Shown: in pieces, positions 44,553 through 53,759 of the stretch
Numbering within the stretch: the first letter of the stretch is position 1
Layout: each line of letters starts with the position of its first letter
NCBI GenBank assembly: GCA_048264125.1
Contig: JBLXDM010000005.1
Span: forward strand, 124,001-188,000
From: M1-B18 sp048264125
GTDB taxonomy: Bacteria; Bacillota; Clostridia; Peptostreptococcales; Natronincolaceae
Length of the DNA stretch: 64,000 nt
Direction of reading: 5' to 3'
The notes under the pieces: generated by a model
Told to the model about the DNA's origin: nothing
Database searches by the model: none
What the model saw: the letters and a program-made list of their open reading frames with translations, nothing else
Program-made: the position numbers and the translations under genes

Positions 44553-44783
44553 TTATTTAATCTCTACACCATCTTCTGTTTTAATATCATCATATACCCT
44601 TCTATAGGTAACCTTGCCTTCAAATATCTCTTGAGTTGCGATTGAAACCGGTTTTTTTGAGGTTGCCTTAACCAACACCGTGCTACCATCTATAATCTGC
44701 CTCGCTCTTTTAGATGTTGCTAAAACCAAAGTATATCGACTATCTACCATATCTAATAAATCTGTAATTGACGGATATAACAT
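44553..44783 (-). CDS. rpoZ: RNA polymerase omega subunit
   Basis: 76 residues beginning MLYPSITDLLDMVDSRYTL with the RpoZ helix ATSKRARQI. Stabilises the beta-prime subunit. AAGGAGG ten bases before ATG. Between gmk and coaBC. Confidence 0.95.
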   Translation of the reverse strand: MLYPSITDLLDMVDSRYTLVLATSKRARQIIDGSTVLVKATSKKPVSIATQEIFEGKVTYRRVYDDIKTEDGVEIK

Positions 44784-44800
44784 ATTATTTCTTCCTCCTT

Positions 44801-45403
44801 CTAAAATCTTGATTGAATATCCTGATACACACGATTTACTCTACAGCCCTCGGCTCTTAAGATTGCTTCTACATCCTTGAGGGCTCTATCTAAATCATCA
44901 TTAATTACTGCATAATCATATTGGATTACCTGATTAATTTCCTCCAGCGCCGCACCATAGCGTTTTATTATGTCTGCCTCGCTTTCGGTGCCTCTGCCTA
45001 CTATTCGCTTCTTAAGCTCCTCCATTGATGGAGGTAGAATAAATACGAAAACACCCTCTTTAAATTTTTCCTTGATTTGGAGAGCTCCTGCAATATCTAT
45101 TTCTAATAAAACATCATTGCCAGAATTAAGATTTTCTAATACATATTTTTTGGGTGTACCATAATAATTATCATACACCTCTGCATATTCTAAAAACTCA
45201 TCCTGCCCCAGCATTTCCTTAAAGGTCTCCTTACTAAGAAAAAAGTAATTTTTTCCCTCACTCTCACCTACTCGGGGTCCTCTGGTGGTGGCGGATACTG
45301 ATACCTTTATATTGGAATTTGATTCCAAAAGACTTTTGCATATGGTACCCTTTCCTGCTCCCGATGGCCCTGAAATTACAATTAATAATCCTCTTTTACT
45401 CAT
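44801..45403 (-). CDS. gmk: Guanylate kinase
   Basis: Makes GDP from GMP and ATP. 200 residues with P-loop SGPSGAGKGT (residues about 10-19), GMP-binding TTRGPRVGESEG and the lid region IVGRGTESE. Upstream of rpoZ. Confidence 0.98.
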   Translation of the reverse strand: MSKRGLLIVISGPSGAGKGTICKSLLESNSNIKVSVSATTRGPRVGESEGKNYFFLSKETFKEMLGQDEFLEYAEVYDNYYGTPKKYVLENLNSGNDVLLEIDIAGALQIKEKFKEGVFVFILPPSMEELKKRIVGRGTESEADIIKRYGAALEEINQVIQYDYAVINDDLDRALKDVEAILRAEGCRVNRVYQDIQSRF

Positions 45404-45423
45404 ATATGTCTCCTTACTTGTAT

Positions 45424-45705
45424 CTAATCACAGTCATTGACAGCTTCTGCTTCCTTGCTGGCTTCCTTGCTGTTTAATCTATGGGCAACGGTCTCTGGTT
45501 GTACTGCAGATAATATCACATGGTCGCTATCTGTTATGATTACCGCTCTTGTTCTTCTTCCATAGGTGGCATCTATCAGCATACCACGATCTCTGGCCTC
45601 CTGAATAGTCCTCTTTATTGGGGCCGACTCCGGACTTACGATAGCTATAATTCTACTGGCGGAAACGATATTTCCAAATCCAATATTTATTAGCTTAATG
45701 CTCAT
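45424..45705 (-). CDS. remA: Extracellular matrix regulator RemA
   Basis: 93 residues, the DUF370/RemA family: IGFGNIVSASRIIAIV near the start and TYGRRTRAVIITDSDH in the middle. In B. subtilis RemA is a ring-forming DNA-binding activator of matrix genes. It lies in the conserved yicC-remA-gmk-rpoZ run. A short charged tail (EASKEAEAVNDCD) is additional to the core. Confidence 0.93.
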   Translation of the reverse strand: MSIKLINIGFGNIVSASRIIAIVSPESAPIKRTIQEARDRGMLIDATYGRRTRAVIITDSDHVILSAVQPETVAHRLNSKEASKEAEAVNDCD

Positions 45706-45716
45706 TATTTTTCCTC

Positions 45717-46598
45717 CTATTCAATGTTCTGAATCTGTTCCCTGAGCTTTTCCAGCTCGCTTTTAAGATTTATTACGATGTTGGTTAACTGAAGATCATT
45801 GGCCTTAGAACCAATCGTATTAACCTCTCTATTCATTTCTTGAATAAGGAAATCCAGCTTTCTGCCGACCGAATCGTCCTCCTCAAGGATGCTCTTGAAT
45901 TGTCTTATATGACTGTGGAACCTAACCAGCTCCTCAGTAATATTGCTCTTGTCAGCGAAAAGCGCTGCCTCCATTAAGACCCTGCTTTCGTCAATGCTGG
46001 GTCCATCCTCCAGCAGCTCCTTCATCCTATCTAAAAGCCTTTGACGATACTCTGTTAAAATTTGAGGGCTTCTATCCTCTATTTGCCGTATCATATCTGA
46101 TATTATATCCAGTCGCTTCAGGAAATCAACCTTCAGCTGCTTGCCCTCCAGCTCCCTCATTTCAATCAGCCTTTGTAGGGCGATATCCAGACTGGCGGAA
46201 AGACTGTTCCATATTTCGTCCTCATCATATTCCTTTTTTTCAACCACCAAAATATCAGGAAACTTAACAAGGGCCGATACGGAAATATCATCTGTAATAG
46301 ATAATCTCTCGCCTATTTCCCTCAAGGCCTCCAGATATTGCTTTGCCAATTCCATGTCAGCAGTAACCTTGACATCCGATTCTCCGACCTTTTCGTAGCT
46401 TATAAAAACCTCTATCCTGCCCCTTTTAACTGCATCCTTTATCCTTTGCCTGATTTTTTCCTCCAGATAATTTAACAGCTTTGGCATTTTAATATTCGTA
46501 TCTAAATAGCGATGATTCAGGGATTTGACCTCTATCAAAAATTTCTTTTGCTGGGCCTGTGCTTCCCCCCTACCAAAGCCCGTCATGCTTTTTATCAT
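45717..46598 (-). CDS. yicC: YicC/YloC family endoribonuclease
   Basis: 293 residues, start MIKSMTGFGRGEA, with SLNHRYLD and the C-terminal block GRKLDFLIQEMNREVNTIGSK-type helix. The family has been reported as RNA endonuclease in E. coli. First gene of the operon with remA, gmk, rpoZ and coaBC. Confidence 0.93.
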   Translation of the reverse strand: MIKSMTGFGRGEAQAQQKKFLIEVKSLNHRYLDTNIKMPKLLNYLEEKIRQRIKDAVKRGRIEVFISYEKVGESDVKVTADMELAKQYLEALREIGERLSITDDISVSALVKFPDILVVEKKEYDEDEIWNSLSASLDIALQRLIEMRELEGKQLKVDFLKRLDIISDMIRQIEDRSPQILTEYRQRLLDRMKELLEDGPSIDESRVLMEAALFADKSNITEELVRFHSHIRQFKSILEEDDSVGRKLDFLIQEMNREVNTIGSKANDLQLTNIVINLKSELEKLREQIQNIE

Positions 46599-46646
46599 AA
46601 AATCATCCTTCCGTAGATCGATTAATCTGACAATCCATTCCCTATT

Positions 46647-46675
46647 ATTTTATCCCTATAGCCCCATAAAGACAA
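46647..46675 (-). promoter_or_regulatory. Promoter of the yicC operon
   Basis: -35 TTGTCT (46670-46675), 17-base spacer, -10 TAAAAT (46647-46652). Leader about 40 bases. Confidence 0.75.
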
Positions 46676-46697
46676 GGGAAACCATGGCAGAATTGCA

Positions 46698-47543
46698 TTA
46701 TTTTTTCATAAAGAATACGCCCTCACAGATATCCTCTGCAGGACCCTCCATAAATATGCTTTTATCCTCAGCTACAGTAATTTTCAACCTTCCCCCATCA
46801 ATAGTGACCTCTACACTTTCGTCCACCATTCCTAAATCGTAGGCTACACCACATACGCCGGTAACCCCTGTTCCACAGGCCAAGGTATAGCCTGCACCTC
46901 TTTCCCAGGTTCTTACATTGATATGTCCTCTATCAACTATCTGGGCAAAGTTAACATTGGTGCCCCGAGGGAAAAGGCTGTGCTTTTCCAATAGCGGACC
47001 GTACTTTAATACTGTTTCCCGGCTAATATCCTCTGAAAAAATAACAGTATGGGGCACCCCCATCAAAACAGAGGTTATTAAAAAGCTTCTATCCTCTATG
47101 CTAATAGATTTATTTATAAAGGTCTCCTCCTCTGTAGCCACGGGAATATCCTTTGGGCTATAGATCAAGCCTCCCATATTTACTTTTACCGTGCTTATTT
47201 TATTATCCTTCGCCTGTGCCTGCACCAAAAGAATTCCTGCTAGAGTCTCCACCTCAAAATTCAATGAGGTAACTATCCCCTCGTCAAATGCATATTTTGA
47301 GAAGCATCTAATACCATTTCCGCACATATTGCCGGAAGAGCCGTCACTATTGAAATACAGCATTTTAACATCGGCAGCCTCCGACGGCGCCACCACCATC
47401 AGACCATCAGCACCAACTCCAAAATGCCTATGGCAGCTTCTTTTTGCAAATTCACTGAATTCCTCCTGAAAAGGGAAGTCCTCATATCTAATAACAATAA
47501 AATCATTTCCAGCCCCGTGCATTTTCTTAAAAGGTACCCTCAT
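46698..47543 (-). CDS. dapF: Diaminopimelate epimerase
   Basis: Converts LL- to meso-diaminopimelate for lysine and peptidoglycan. 281 residues starting MRVPFKKMHGAGNDF. The two catalytic cysteines are in NMCGNGIRCF and ACGTGVTG. No other lysine genes are adjacent. Transcribed divergently from rqcH. Confidence 0.97.
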   Translation of the reverse strand: MRVPFKKMHGAGNDFIVIRYEDFPFQEEFSEFAKRSCHRHFGVGADGLMVVAPSEAADVKMLYFNSDGSSGNMCGNGIRCFSKYAFDEGIVTSLNFEVETLAGILLVQAQAKDNKISTVKVNMGGLIYSPKDIPVATEEETFINKSISIEDRSFLITSVLMGVPHTVIFSEDISRETVLKYGPLLEKHSLFPRGTNVNFAQIVDRGHINVRTWERGAGYTLACGTGVTGVCGVAYDLGMVDESVEVTIDGGRLKITVAEDKSIFMEGPAEDICEGVFFMKK

Positions 47544-47668
47544 GTATATCCCCCCGAATCTTAACTGGCTATTTTCCCTGCATTATTGTATTATTGTATG
47601 TATGTAAATATAATATTACACTGACACAATAGTAAATGTATAGGTTTTTATCATTTGCTTTAGGAAAT

Positions 47669-47697
47669 ATTATAATTGTTTACAGGCTTTTATTCAA
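47669..47697 (-). promoter_or_regulatory. Promoter of dapF
   Basis: -35 TTGAAT (47692-47697), 17-base spacer, perfect -10 TATAAT (47669-47674). Leader about 120 bases. Confidence 0.7.
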
Positions 47698-47710
47698 TCC
47701 AAATATTTTT

Positions 47711-47865
47711 TTGAGGAAATTGCATAATATCATAGGGGTTCATATATTTTCTTAGTTTATACAAAGTTAAAAGTTTATCGCGCATTGCCTAGGGCTAATA
47801 ACATTTAAAAATAACAAATTAGCCCGTGGGGCACTAAGCAGGAAACCTTTGACTTTGTATAAACT
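47711..47865. repeat. Dispersed intergenic repeat, copy A (MITE-like)
   Basis: Shares with 58674-58797 the 18-mer TTTATACAAAGTTAAAAG (47756-47773), GCCTAGGGC (47787-47795), ATTAGCC and GGGCACTA in the same order. Internal palindrome GGGCTAAT (47792-47799) / ATTAGCCC (47818-47825). Copy A also has inverted ends: AGTTTATACAAAGT (47754-47767) against its complement ending at 47865, so an element of about 112 bp within the repeat. No clear target duplication. Confidence 0.75.
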
Positions 47866-47877
47866 CATCTTCATTAT
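47849..47877 (+). promoter_or_regulatory. Promoter of rqcH
   Basis: -35 TTGACT (47849-47854), 17-base spacer, -10 CATTAT (47872-47877). The -35 lies inside the right inverted end of the repeat. Confidence 0.65.
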
Positions 47878-47968
47878 GCAATTCTCTCATATGTGTTCGT
47901 ATATTATATGTGTTAGAAAATTGTATCATACTTTCAGTAATAATAGTAGTAGTATAGGAGGGAATTAC

Positions 47969-49741
47969 ATGGCATTAGATGGACTAGTGGTTGCAGCAAT
48001 TGTCCATGAGCTGCGGCAATCTTTAATAAACAGTAAAATAGAGAAAATTCATCAACCTGAGGCAGATGAAATTATAATAGCCATAAGAGGACAGGGGAAA
48101 AACCTTAAGCTGCTTTTATCCAGCAGCAGTCAATTTCCAAGAATTCATTTAACCCAGCTGGCTAAGGAAAATCCACTTTCTCCCCCCAGCTTTTGTATGC
48201 TATTAAGAAAGCATTTAAGCGGAGGAAGAATTGTCGGAGTTCATCAGCCTGATTTTGAGCGTATTATTCGGATTGAAATTGAGTCCTATGATGAGCTACA
48301 TATCTTGAAGACCCGGTTTTTAATCATAGAGATTATGGGAAAGCACAGCAATATCATACTTGTTGATGGGGAAACCAATAGGATAATGGATTCTATTAAG
48401 AGAGTATCCTTTGATATAAGCCGCTACCGTCAGGTGCTGCCGGGACTGGGCTATCAAATGCCCCCCTCTCAGGAAAAGACAAACCCAATGGAGAATATTG
48501 ACCTAGAGAAGTTTATAGCGCTCTTACAGCCCTATAGGCAGACACCTATATATAAAGGTATTTACAGTGCCTTTACCGGCCTATCGCCATTAATTTCCAG
48601 GGAAATCTGCTTTACTGCAGGCATTTCAGAAAGCACCCCACTGCTGGGGCTAGAGGAAGGGGAGCTAAAGGCGTTATACCATCAATTCATCAGCATAATG
48701 CATCGGGTTAGACAAAATGATTTTAGCCCTGTCATATATATGGATGAAAAGGCCCATAGGCTAGTGGATTTTAATGCACTACCCCTAGAGCATCTTTCCT
48801 ATTATAATGCGAAATTCATGTCATCTGCAGGAGAAATGCTGGAGACCTTTTTTGAGGCAAAGGATAAGAAGGATAGGCTTCAGCAGCGTTCGATAGACCT
48901 GAGAAAAAGCATTCAAGTAAAGCTGGATAGATTATACAATAAAATTGAGAACCTTAATAAGGATTTGACAAAGGCGGAAAAGGCAGAGGATTTTAAGATT
49001 AAGGGTGATTTGATCACCGCCAATATTTATCAGCTGAAGGAGCAAAAGGTTGATTCAATTACAGTGATCAATTACTACGATTTTGCTATGCCGGAAATAA
49101 CAATCGAAATAGATAAGCGGCTTACCCCCAACCAAAATGCTCAAAGGTATTATAAGCAATATAATAAGCTTAAAACAGCTGTGATTGAGGTTAACAAGCA
49201 AATAGAGCTAAGCATGGAGGAAATAGCATACCTTGAAAATATCCTAATTAGCCTACAGCATGCAACCCATCTCTCCGACCTGGAGGAGATTAAGGTAGAG
49301 CTGGCGGAAACAGGATATGTCAAAAGAAAAATATTGAAGAAGGCGCCTCCGCTTAAGAAATCCAGCTATTTAAAGTACCTATCCAGCGATGGGCTATTGA
49401 TTTATGTTGGGAAAAATAATATTCAAAATGATGAAATCACCTTTAAGATAGCCTCAAAGGAGGATATATGGCTCCACATTAAGGATATGCCGGGCTCTCA
49501 TGTTATAGTTAAGCTGCAGGACGACCAGCTGCCGGATCAAACACTGTTTGAGGCCGCCACCCTCGCCGCCTTCTACAGCAAGGGAAAGGGCAGCACAAAA
49601 ATATCCATTGACTATACTCAGCGTAAGTTTGTAAGAAAGCAGCCAGGTGCAAAGCCCGGAATGGTGACCTACGACAATTTTAAAACTGTCATAGTAGATC
49701 CAGATGAAGCTATGGTGGCGAAGATGACGGTTAAGGAATAA
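47969..49741 (+). CDS. rqcH: RqcH, ribosome quality control NFACT protein
   Basis: 590 residues. In B. subtilis RqcH (YloA) binds obstructed 50S subunits and adds C-terminal alanine tails. NFACT-N domain starting MALDGLVVAAIVHEL with LLRKHLSGGRIVG, central coiled coil (about 280-440), and the NFACT-R domain with DIWLHIKDMPGSHVI and TLAAFYSKGKGS. ATG at 47969-47971 has AGGAGGG six bases upstream. Plus strand; a perfect hairpin follows. Confidence 0.96.
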   Translation: MALDGLVVAAIVHELRQSLINSKIEKIHQPEADEIIIAIRGQGKNLKLLLSSSSQFPRIHLTQLAKENPLSPPSFCMLLRKHLSGGRIVGVHQPDFERIIRIEIESYDELHILKTRFLIIEIMGKHSNIILVDGETNRIMDSIKRVSFDISRYRQVLPGLGYQMPPSQEKTNPMENIDLEKFIALLQPYRQTPIYKGIYSAFTGLSPLISREICFTAGISESTPLLGLEEGELKALYHQFISIMHRVRQNDFSPVIYMDEKAHRLVDFNALPLEHLSYYNAKFMSSAGEMLETFFEAKDKKDRLQQRSIDLRKSIQVKLDRLYNKIENLNKDLTKAEKAEDFKIKGDLITANIYQLKEQKVDSITVINYYDFAMPEITIEIDKRLTPNQNAQRYYKQYNKLKTAVIEVNKQIELSMEEIAYLENILISLQHATHLSDLEEIKVELAETGYVKRKILKKAPPLKKSSYLKYLSSDGLLIYVGKNNIQNDEITFKIASKEDIWLHIKDMPGSHVIVKLQDDQLPDQTLFEAATLAAFYSKGKGSTKISIDYTQRKFVRKQPGAKPGMVTYDNFKTVIVDPDEAMVAKMTVKE

Positions 49742-49821
49742 TGGAAAAAGGCTTAGGCAACATAGGGTATAGATTTAGTGAATATAGAATAATTAAATAT
49801 AAAGAATTCGTTGGTTGCAAC

Positions 49822-49859
49822 AAATTAGGAGTTGACTATTCACAGTCAACTCCTAATTT
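49822..49859. terminator. Bidirectional terminator after rqcH
   Basis: Sixteen perfect pairs: 49822-49837 with 49844-49859, six-base loop. Lies between convergent rqcH and the OB-fold gene. T tracts are short. Confidence 0.85.
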
Positions 49860-49894
49860 CCTACATCGGCTTTATTTTAGGCAAAACCAATGTG

Positions 49895-50386
49895 TTATGA
49901 ACGAAGTGCTTTTAGATATACTCCAGATATAATTAGTGTAATAACACTTAATAGAATTGCTAGATACGTTTTAACAGGATTAACCTTTACTTCAATTAAT
50001 TTGCCACTGGATAAAACTTCAACTGTAGCACTATGAATATCCATGTCTCCCCCATGCTGCTCACAGGCTCTATTAAAGATTCCTGTAACCCGTATTTCAT
50101 CACCTAAATGCTTATAATCGCCATAAAATTTAATTTTGTCAGCATCCTCATTAGGCATCCAAATACCTAAAGCATTGGACTGATCATTAATATTTACCCA
50201 AGAAAAAGAACCCCTTTCCATTGCTTCTCCTATGGCCTCACCCTCAACAGTTATTTGCTTACCATCATAGAGTTTACTATTTTCAATAAGATCATTTATT
50301 TTAACAACTTCCTTTGCCTCACACACCCCTCCTAAAGAGAAGATAATCAGGAAGGACAATATTACTCCCGCATATAACTTAGACAT
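49895..50386 (-). CDS. Membrane-anchored OB-fold protein, last gene of trk operon
   Basis: 163 residues. N-terminal signal sequence (about 1-24, ending CEAKE), a soluble domain with the OB-fold look of KLYDGKQITVEGEAIGEAM and KHLGDEIRVTGIFNRAC, and a C-terminal helix (AILLSVITLIISGVYL). It would be exposed outside with a C-terminal anchor. The start overlaps the trkH frame by 25 bases; AGGAGG is 12 bases upstream. OB folds like this bind nucleic acids or oligosaccharides elsewhere; a role with the potassium transporter is suggested only by position. Confidence 0.75.
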   Translation of the reverse strand: MSKLYAGVILSFLIIFSLGGVCEAKEVVKINDLIENSKLYDGKQITVEGEAIGEAMERGSFSWVNINDQSNALGIWMPNEDADKIKFYGDYKHLGDEIRVTGIFNRACEQHGGDMDIHSATVEVLSSGKLIEVKVNPVKTYLAILLSVITLIISGVYLKALRS

Positions 50387-51897
50387 ATTTTTTTTGCACC
50401 TCCTAAAAGAAAACCGATCAATGCAAATACCGATAAGAACTCTAGCCTTGCAAGGTACATAGCAACAATATAATAGACCTTCAGCAAGGTGGGCATAGCG
50501 GCTGAGGTAACTCCAATTGATAGTCCAACATTACCGGTAATTGAAGCGGATTCAAAGGCTGCATCAAGCATAGGATAACCAAAATAAACGCCTAAAGCTG
50601 TTCCTATAGTAAATAATAGAACATAGCATATGATGATAATTGATGAGGCTCTAACAAGGGTATCATCTAATATCTGATCTTTAATATGATGGAACTTAAA
50701 GGCTTTTACACTTCTTTCAGGTGAAAGGATTCTTTGGATATCTGCAATTAGACCTTTAAATACTACACCAACCCGTAGGCCCTTAAAGCCCCCAGCTGTT
50801 GAGCAGGCAGAACCCCCTATCAGCATGGCTACAATTAGCAAGAATACACCAAAGTCTCCCCATTCCAGAGCAAACTGCCTTGCATAAACTGTCCCAAATC
50901 CTGTAGTAGTATGTGCCGATAATACATGGTAGACAACCTTTCGAAAGTTAGCAACGGCATTAGGATAGACATCAAATTTAGCTAGCCCTACTATAGATAA
51001 GAAAGATATAATAGTGGCTGTTATTACAAAGCTTTGGATTTCAATATTTCTAAATATCTCTTTTATATTCCCCTTTAAGATGGTGTAGTGAAGCCCAAAG
51101 TTTAAAGAACCCAATATAAAAAATATGATTGATAGGACTTCATAGGAGAAGCTATGATAAAATAGCATGTTCTGGGAATTAGGAGCGAAGCCACCAGTAC
51201 TCCAAGAAGAGGCAAAGATAAAAAGGCCATGAAAAAAAGAAGACAGTGGTGAAAGACCAATTAGCATGCCATTAATCCAAAAGGCAGTAGCACCAACAAG
51301 AAGATAGCCAATACTAATTAACCAAATTATTCTCGCAGTCCCCTTTACATTAGGTACCAGTTCGATATCCTTTGCTTCTCCAACATATACTTTATAAGCT
51401 CCTGCCGTTTCTCTAAAAAGGAAGGTAAGCGCCAGAACCACCATCCCTTGACCACCAACAAAGGTTAACAAATGCCTCCACATATTTAATCCCAGGGACA
51501 TGTGGTCTAAATCCTGTGCTAGGGTTAAACCGGTGGTGGTAAACCCGCTCATCACATCAAAGCTAGCATCTAAAAAAGAGAGATAATGACCGCTTAAATA
51601 ATAAGGCACTGCACAAAGAATCATAAGAAGAATCCATGATAGGGAAGCAACAATAAAGCCATGCTTCCACTGCAAATTACGCTCCCCTACTGTTAACCTA
51701 CCTATAAGCACCAGAGTTGTACCAATAATAATAGCAATATTAATACTAATTATAAAGTCTAGCAAAGGATTCCATTCCCTCATTAGCAAGGATGTTAGGA
51801 TAGGAAAAAACATAAGCAAGGCAGTTCCAATTATTACTATGCCAGTGTAATAGCATATTACTTTAAAATCTTTATAAAGATGTTTTGTTGATTTCAT
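50362..51897 (-). CDS. trkH: Potassium uptake channel subunit TrkH
   Basis: 511 residues, four M1-P-M2 units. Filter loops visible: SGFTTTGLT, SSWSTGGFAP, AHTTTGFGT and SITGNVGLS, each with the Gly of the K+ filter. GGGGTGACA before ATG. Works with the two TrkA RCK proteins encoded just upstream. Confidence 0.96.
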   Translation of the reverse strand: MKSTKHLYKDFKVICYYTGIVIIGTALLMFFPILTSLLMREWNPLLDFIISINIAIIIGTTLVLIGRLTVGERNLQWKHGFIVASLSWILLMILCAVPYYLSGHYLSFLDASFDVMSGFTTTGLTLAQDLDHMSLGLNMWRHLLTFVGGQGMVVLALTFLFRETAGAYKVYVGEAKDIELVPNVKGTARIIWLISIGYLLVGATAFWINGMLIGLSPLSSFFHGLFIFASSWSTGGFAPNSQNMLFYHSFSYEVLSIIFFILGSLNFGLHYTILKGNIKEIFRNIEIQSFVITATIISFLSIVGLAKFDVYPNAVANFRKVVYHVLSAHTTTGFGTVYARQFALEWGDFGVFLLIVAMLIGGSACSTAGGFKGLRVGVVFKGLIADIQRILSPERSVKAFKFHHIKDQILDDTLVRASSIIIICYVLLFTIGTALGVYFGYPMLDAAFESASITGNVGLSIGVTSAAMPTLLKVYYIVAMYLARLEFLSVFALIGFLLGGAKKICLSYMRE

Positions 51898-51944
51898 TAT
51901 GTCACCCCATATAAATAGTTCGCAATAAAAAAGATAGTACCCCT

Positions 51945-52616
51945 TTAGCGGGATACCCGACCTTTAAAAATGCTCCTTTCAAGCTCTGCCTTACGGTTAT
52001 TATTTGTAACCAATAAAACCCTATCATTTTCTAAGATTATAGAATCGCCCTTTGGATATATAATTTTTTCATCTCTTACAATTGTCACTATGATTACTTC
52101 TTGAGGTATTGAAATGCTATTAATTATGCTACCATTCCACGAACTACTATGGGGTATTATTGCCTCAACTAGAAGTAATTCTCCCTTATCAATAGTTTGG
52201 ACAACCTTAAGCCTGTCGCTCTCAAACTCCCACTCAATTAAGTTTGCAATTACTTCTGTACTGCATACTGTTTTATCAACACCTAGAGCTTTAAATAAGG
52301 ACCTATTTTTAGGATTATTGACTCTTGCTATGGTTTTATTAATGTTAAAGCTGGCTTTGGCAATTTGACAGATTACAAGATTTATTTCATCTTCTCCAGT
52401 AACAGCTGCGACAATTTCTGCTTCGTCAATTTCAGCATCTTCTAATACAGCTAGATCTGTGCCATCACCACAAATCACTTCCCCAAAAATATCTTCTGCA
52501 ATTTTAGAGCAGAGATTACTATTCTTTTCTATCAGAGCAACTTGAACCTGTTTTTCTCGCAAGGTTTTAAGCAGATAATAGCCAACCTTACCTCCACCGA
52601 CGATTATTGCCTTCAT
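51945..52616 (-). CDS. trkA: TrkA-type potassium transport regulator (second of two)
   Basis: 223 residues. RCK N-terminal Rossmann domain with GGGKVGYYLL and acidic IEKN after strand two, plus RCK-C domain (about 140-223, IIYPKGDSIILEND). Binds NAD(H)/ATP-type ligands in the family and gates TrkH. ATGA overlap with the preceding trkA gene; 47 bp before trkH. Confidence 0.94.
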   Translation of the reverse strand: MKAIIVGGGKVGYYLLKTLREKQVQVALIEKNSNLCSKIAEDIFGEVICGDGTDLAVLEDAEIDEAEIVAAVTGEDEINLVICQIAKASFNINKTIARVNNPKNRSLFKALGVDKTVCSTEVIANLIEWEFESDRLKVVQTIDKGELLLVEAIIPHSSSWNGSIINSISIPQEVIIVTIVRDEKIIYPKGDSIILENDRVLLVTNNNRKAELERSIFKGRVSR

Positions 52617-53266
52617 ATTGTCATCTCCTTTGTAAGCGCAGATATTAGCTTTTGTCTATGTTTTTTGTTAATAGAACAAATGATACTATCCCCTACATAA
52701 AGAGAATCATCTTTTCTAGGTAATGATGTTTTTCCGTTCCTTATAATACCTACGACACTACAGGAATACTTGCTTTCAATTTCTATAACAGATTTATGCT
52801 GCTCTTTCGATATCGGAATTCTAATAATATCAATATCGTCACTTAGAGATGCAACAACCTCTAAATCCATCGAAATAATTCGTGCTTTTAACATATGCGC
52901 TCCCAATCGTGTTGGGCATATTGTTTCAATAGAAAGCTTATTATAGATATATTCTCTATTGGGATCACATAGGCGAGCAATTACCCTTGGGACTTTGTAG
53001 ACATTCTTTGCAAACTGCGCTCCTGTGATATTTATATTGTCATCCTGTGTCATGGCTAAGAATAAATCTGCCTTATTTATACCAGCGTCTAACAAAATGT
53101 CATTGTCAAATTCAATGCCCTTTATTCTATGTCCGTTAAAACCGCTTCCTAAAATATCTAATTTCTCCCGATCTCTATCTATAATAACAATATCATGACC
53201 TTCAATAGATAGTTCCTTAGCGAGGGTACTACCCATTCTGCCACAACCGATAATAATGATATACAT
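52613..53266 (-). CDS. trkA: TrkA-type potassium transport regulator (first of two)
   Basis: 217 residues with GCGRMGSTLA Rossmann motif, VIIDRD acidic end of strand two, and C-terminal RCK-C (YVGDSIICSI). Similar to, but clearly diverged from, the following TrkA. First gene of the operon trkA-trkA-trkH-OB protein. A GGGGTGACA ribosome site also precedes trkH. Two RCK proteins may form mixed rings on TrkH. Confidence 0.93.
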   Translation of the reverse strand: MYIIIIGCGRMGSTLAKELSIEGHDIVIIDRDREKLDILGSGFNGHRIKGIEFDNDILLDAGINKADLFLAMTQDDNINITGAQFAKNVYKVPRVIARLCDPNREYIYNKLSIETICPTRLGAHMLKARIISMDLEVVASLSDDIDIIRIPISKEQHKSVIEIESKYSCSVVGIIRNGKTSLPRKDDSLYVGDSIICSINKKHRQKLISALTKEMTI

Positions 53267-53400
53267 TTTATGTCACCCCTTCTTAAGTATCTTCTCATTC
53301 TATCACTTCTATTAAGTTACGCAATTGTAAATAATACTCATATATCGTCATTTATACTAGAATAACTTGAAATTAGAAGGTTTATATTACTGACTCGTTC

Positions 53401-53440
53401 ATTATCACTTATTATCACTATTTATAGCTTATTATCAGTA
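53401..53440. repeat. Four 10-bp phased tandem repeats upstream of trkA
   Basis: ATTATCACTT, ATTATCACTA, TTTATAGCTT, ATTATCAGTA in a row. Units 1, 2 and 4 share ATTATCA-TNA/T; unit 3 is weaker. Spacing of one helical turn suggests a protein binding array. Confidence 0.75.
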
Positions 53441-53759
53441 TTACATAATAGTTTGACTATCCTTAGATTCACCTTGTTATAGGATAAATATGTATAGTTG
53501 TGCTACCTCCAGCCTAATATACTAAATCCTCCCTTTCGCACATTTGCCTGATTCGGACAAGTCATACCCGTAATGCAGATAGAGGAAAGGAGTGCTCAAG
53601 TAGTTGTCGGTGTCAGACATACAAGCAATGCAATCACATTTGTAACAGAATTTGCCGAGCTGCTATTGCAAGTCTACTTGAAAAGGCTGAAAATGGCAGC
53701 AGTGTGGCAGCTGCTGTACCAAGGAGCGTTAACAGAGGGGCATCTTGTAATACAATACT

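Larger units (their letters stand above)
47544..47968. other. Divergent intergenic region, dapF and rqcH
   Basis: Holds the dapF promoter, one copy of a dispersed repeat (47711-47865) and the rqcH promoter whose -35 lies in that repeat. No gene called here; an upstream extension of rqcH runs into the region but lacks a ribosome site. Confidence 0.8.

Noticed and set aside
49741..49932. 63-codon plus-strand frame after rqcH
   Set aside because: Runs through the terminator hairpin at 49822-49859 and into the OB-protein gene; no conserved look and no ribosome site.
53267..53400. Search for a ydaO/kimA-type c-di-AMP riboswitch before trkA
   Set aside because: The leader is short and AT-rich, and none of the conserved blocks could be found.
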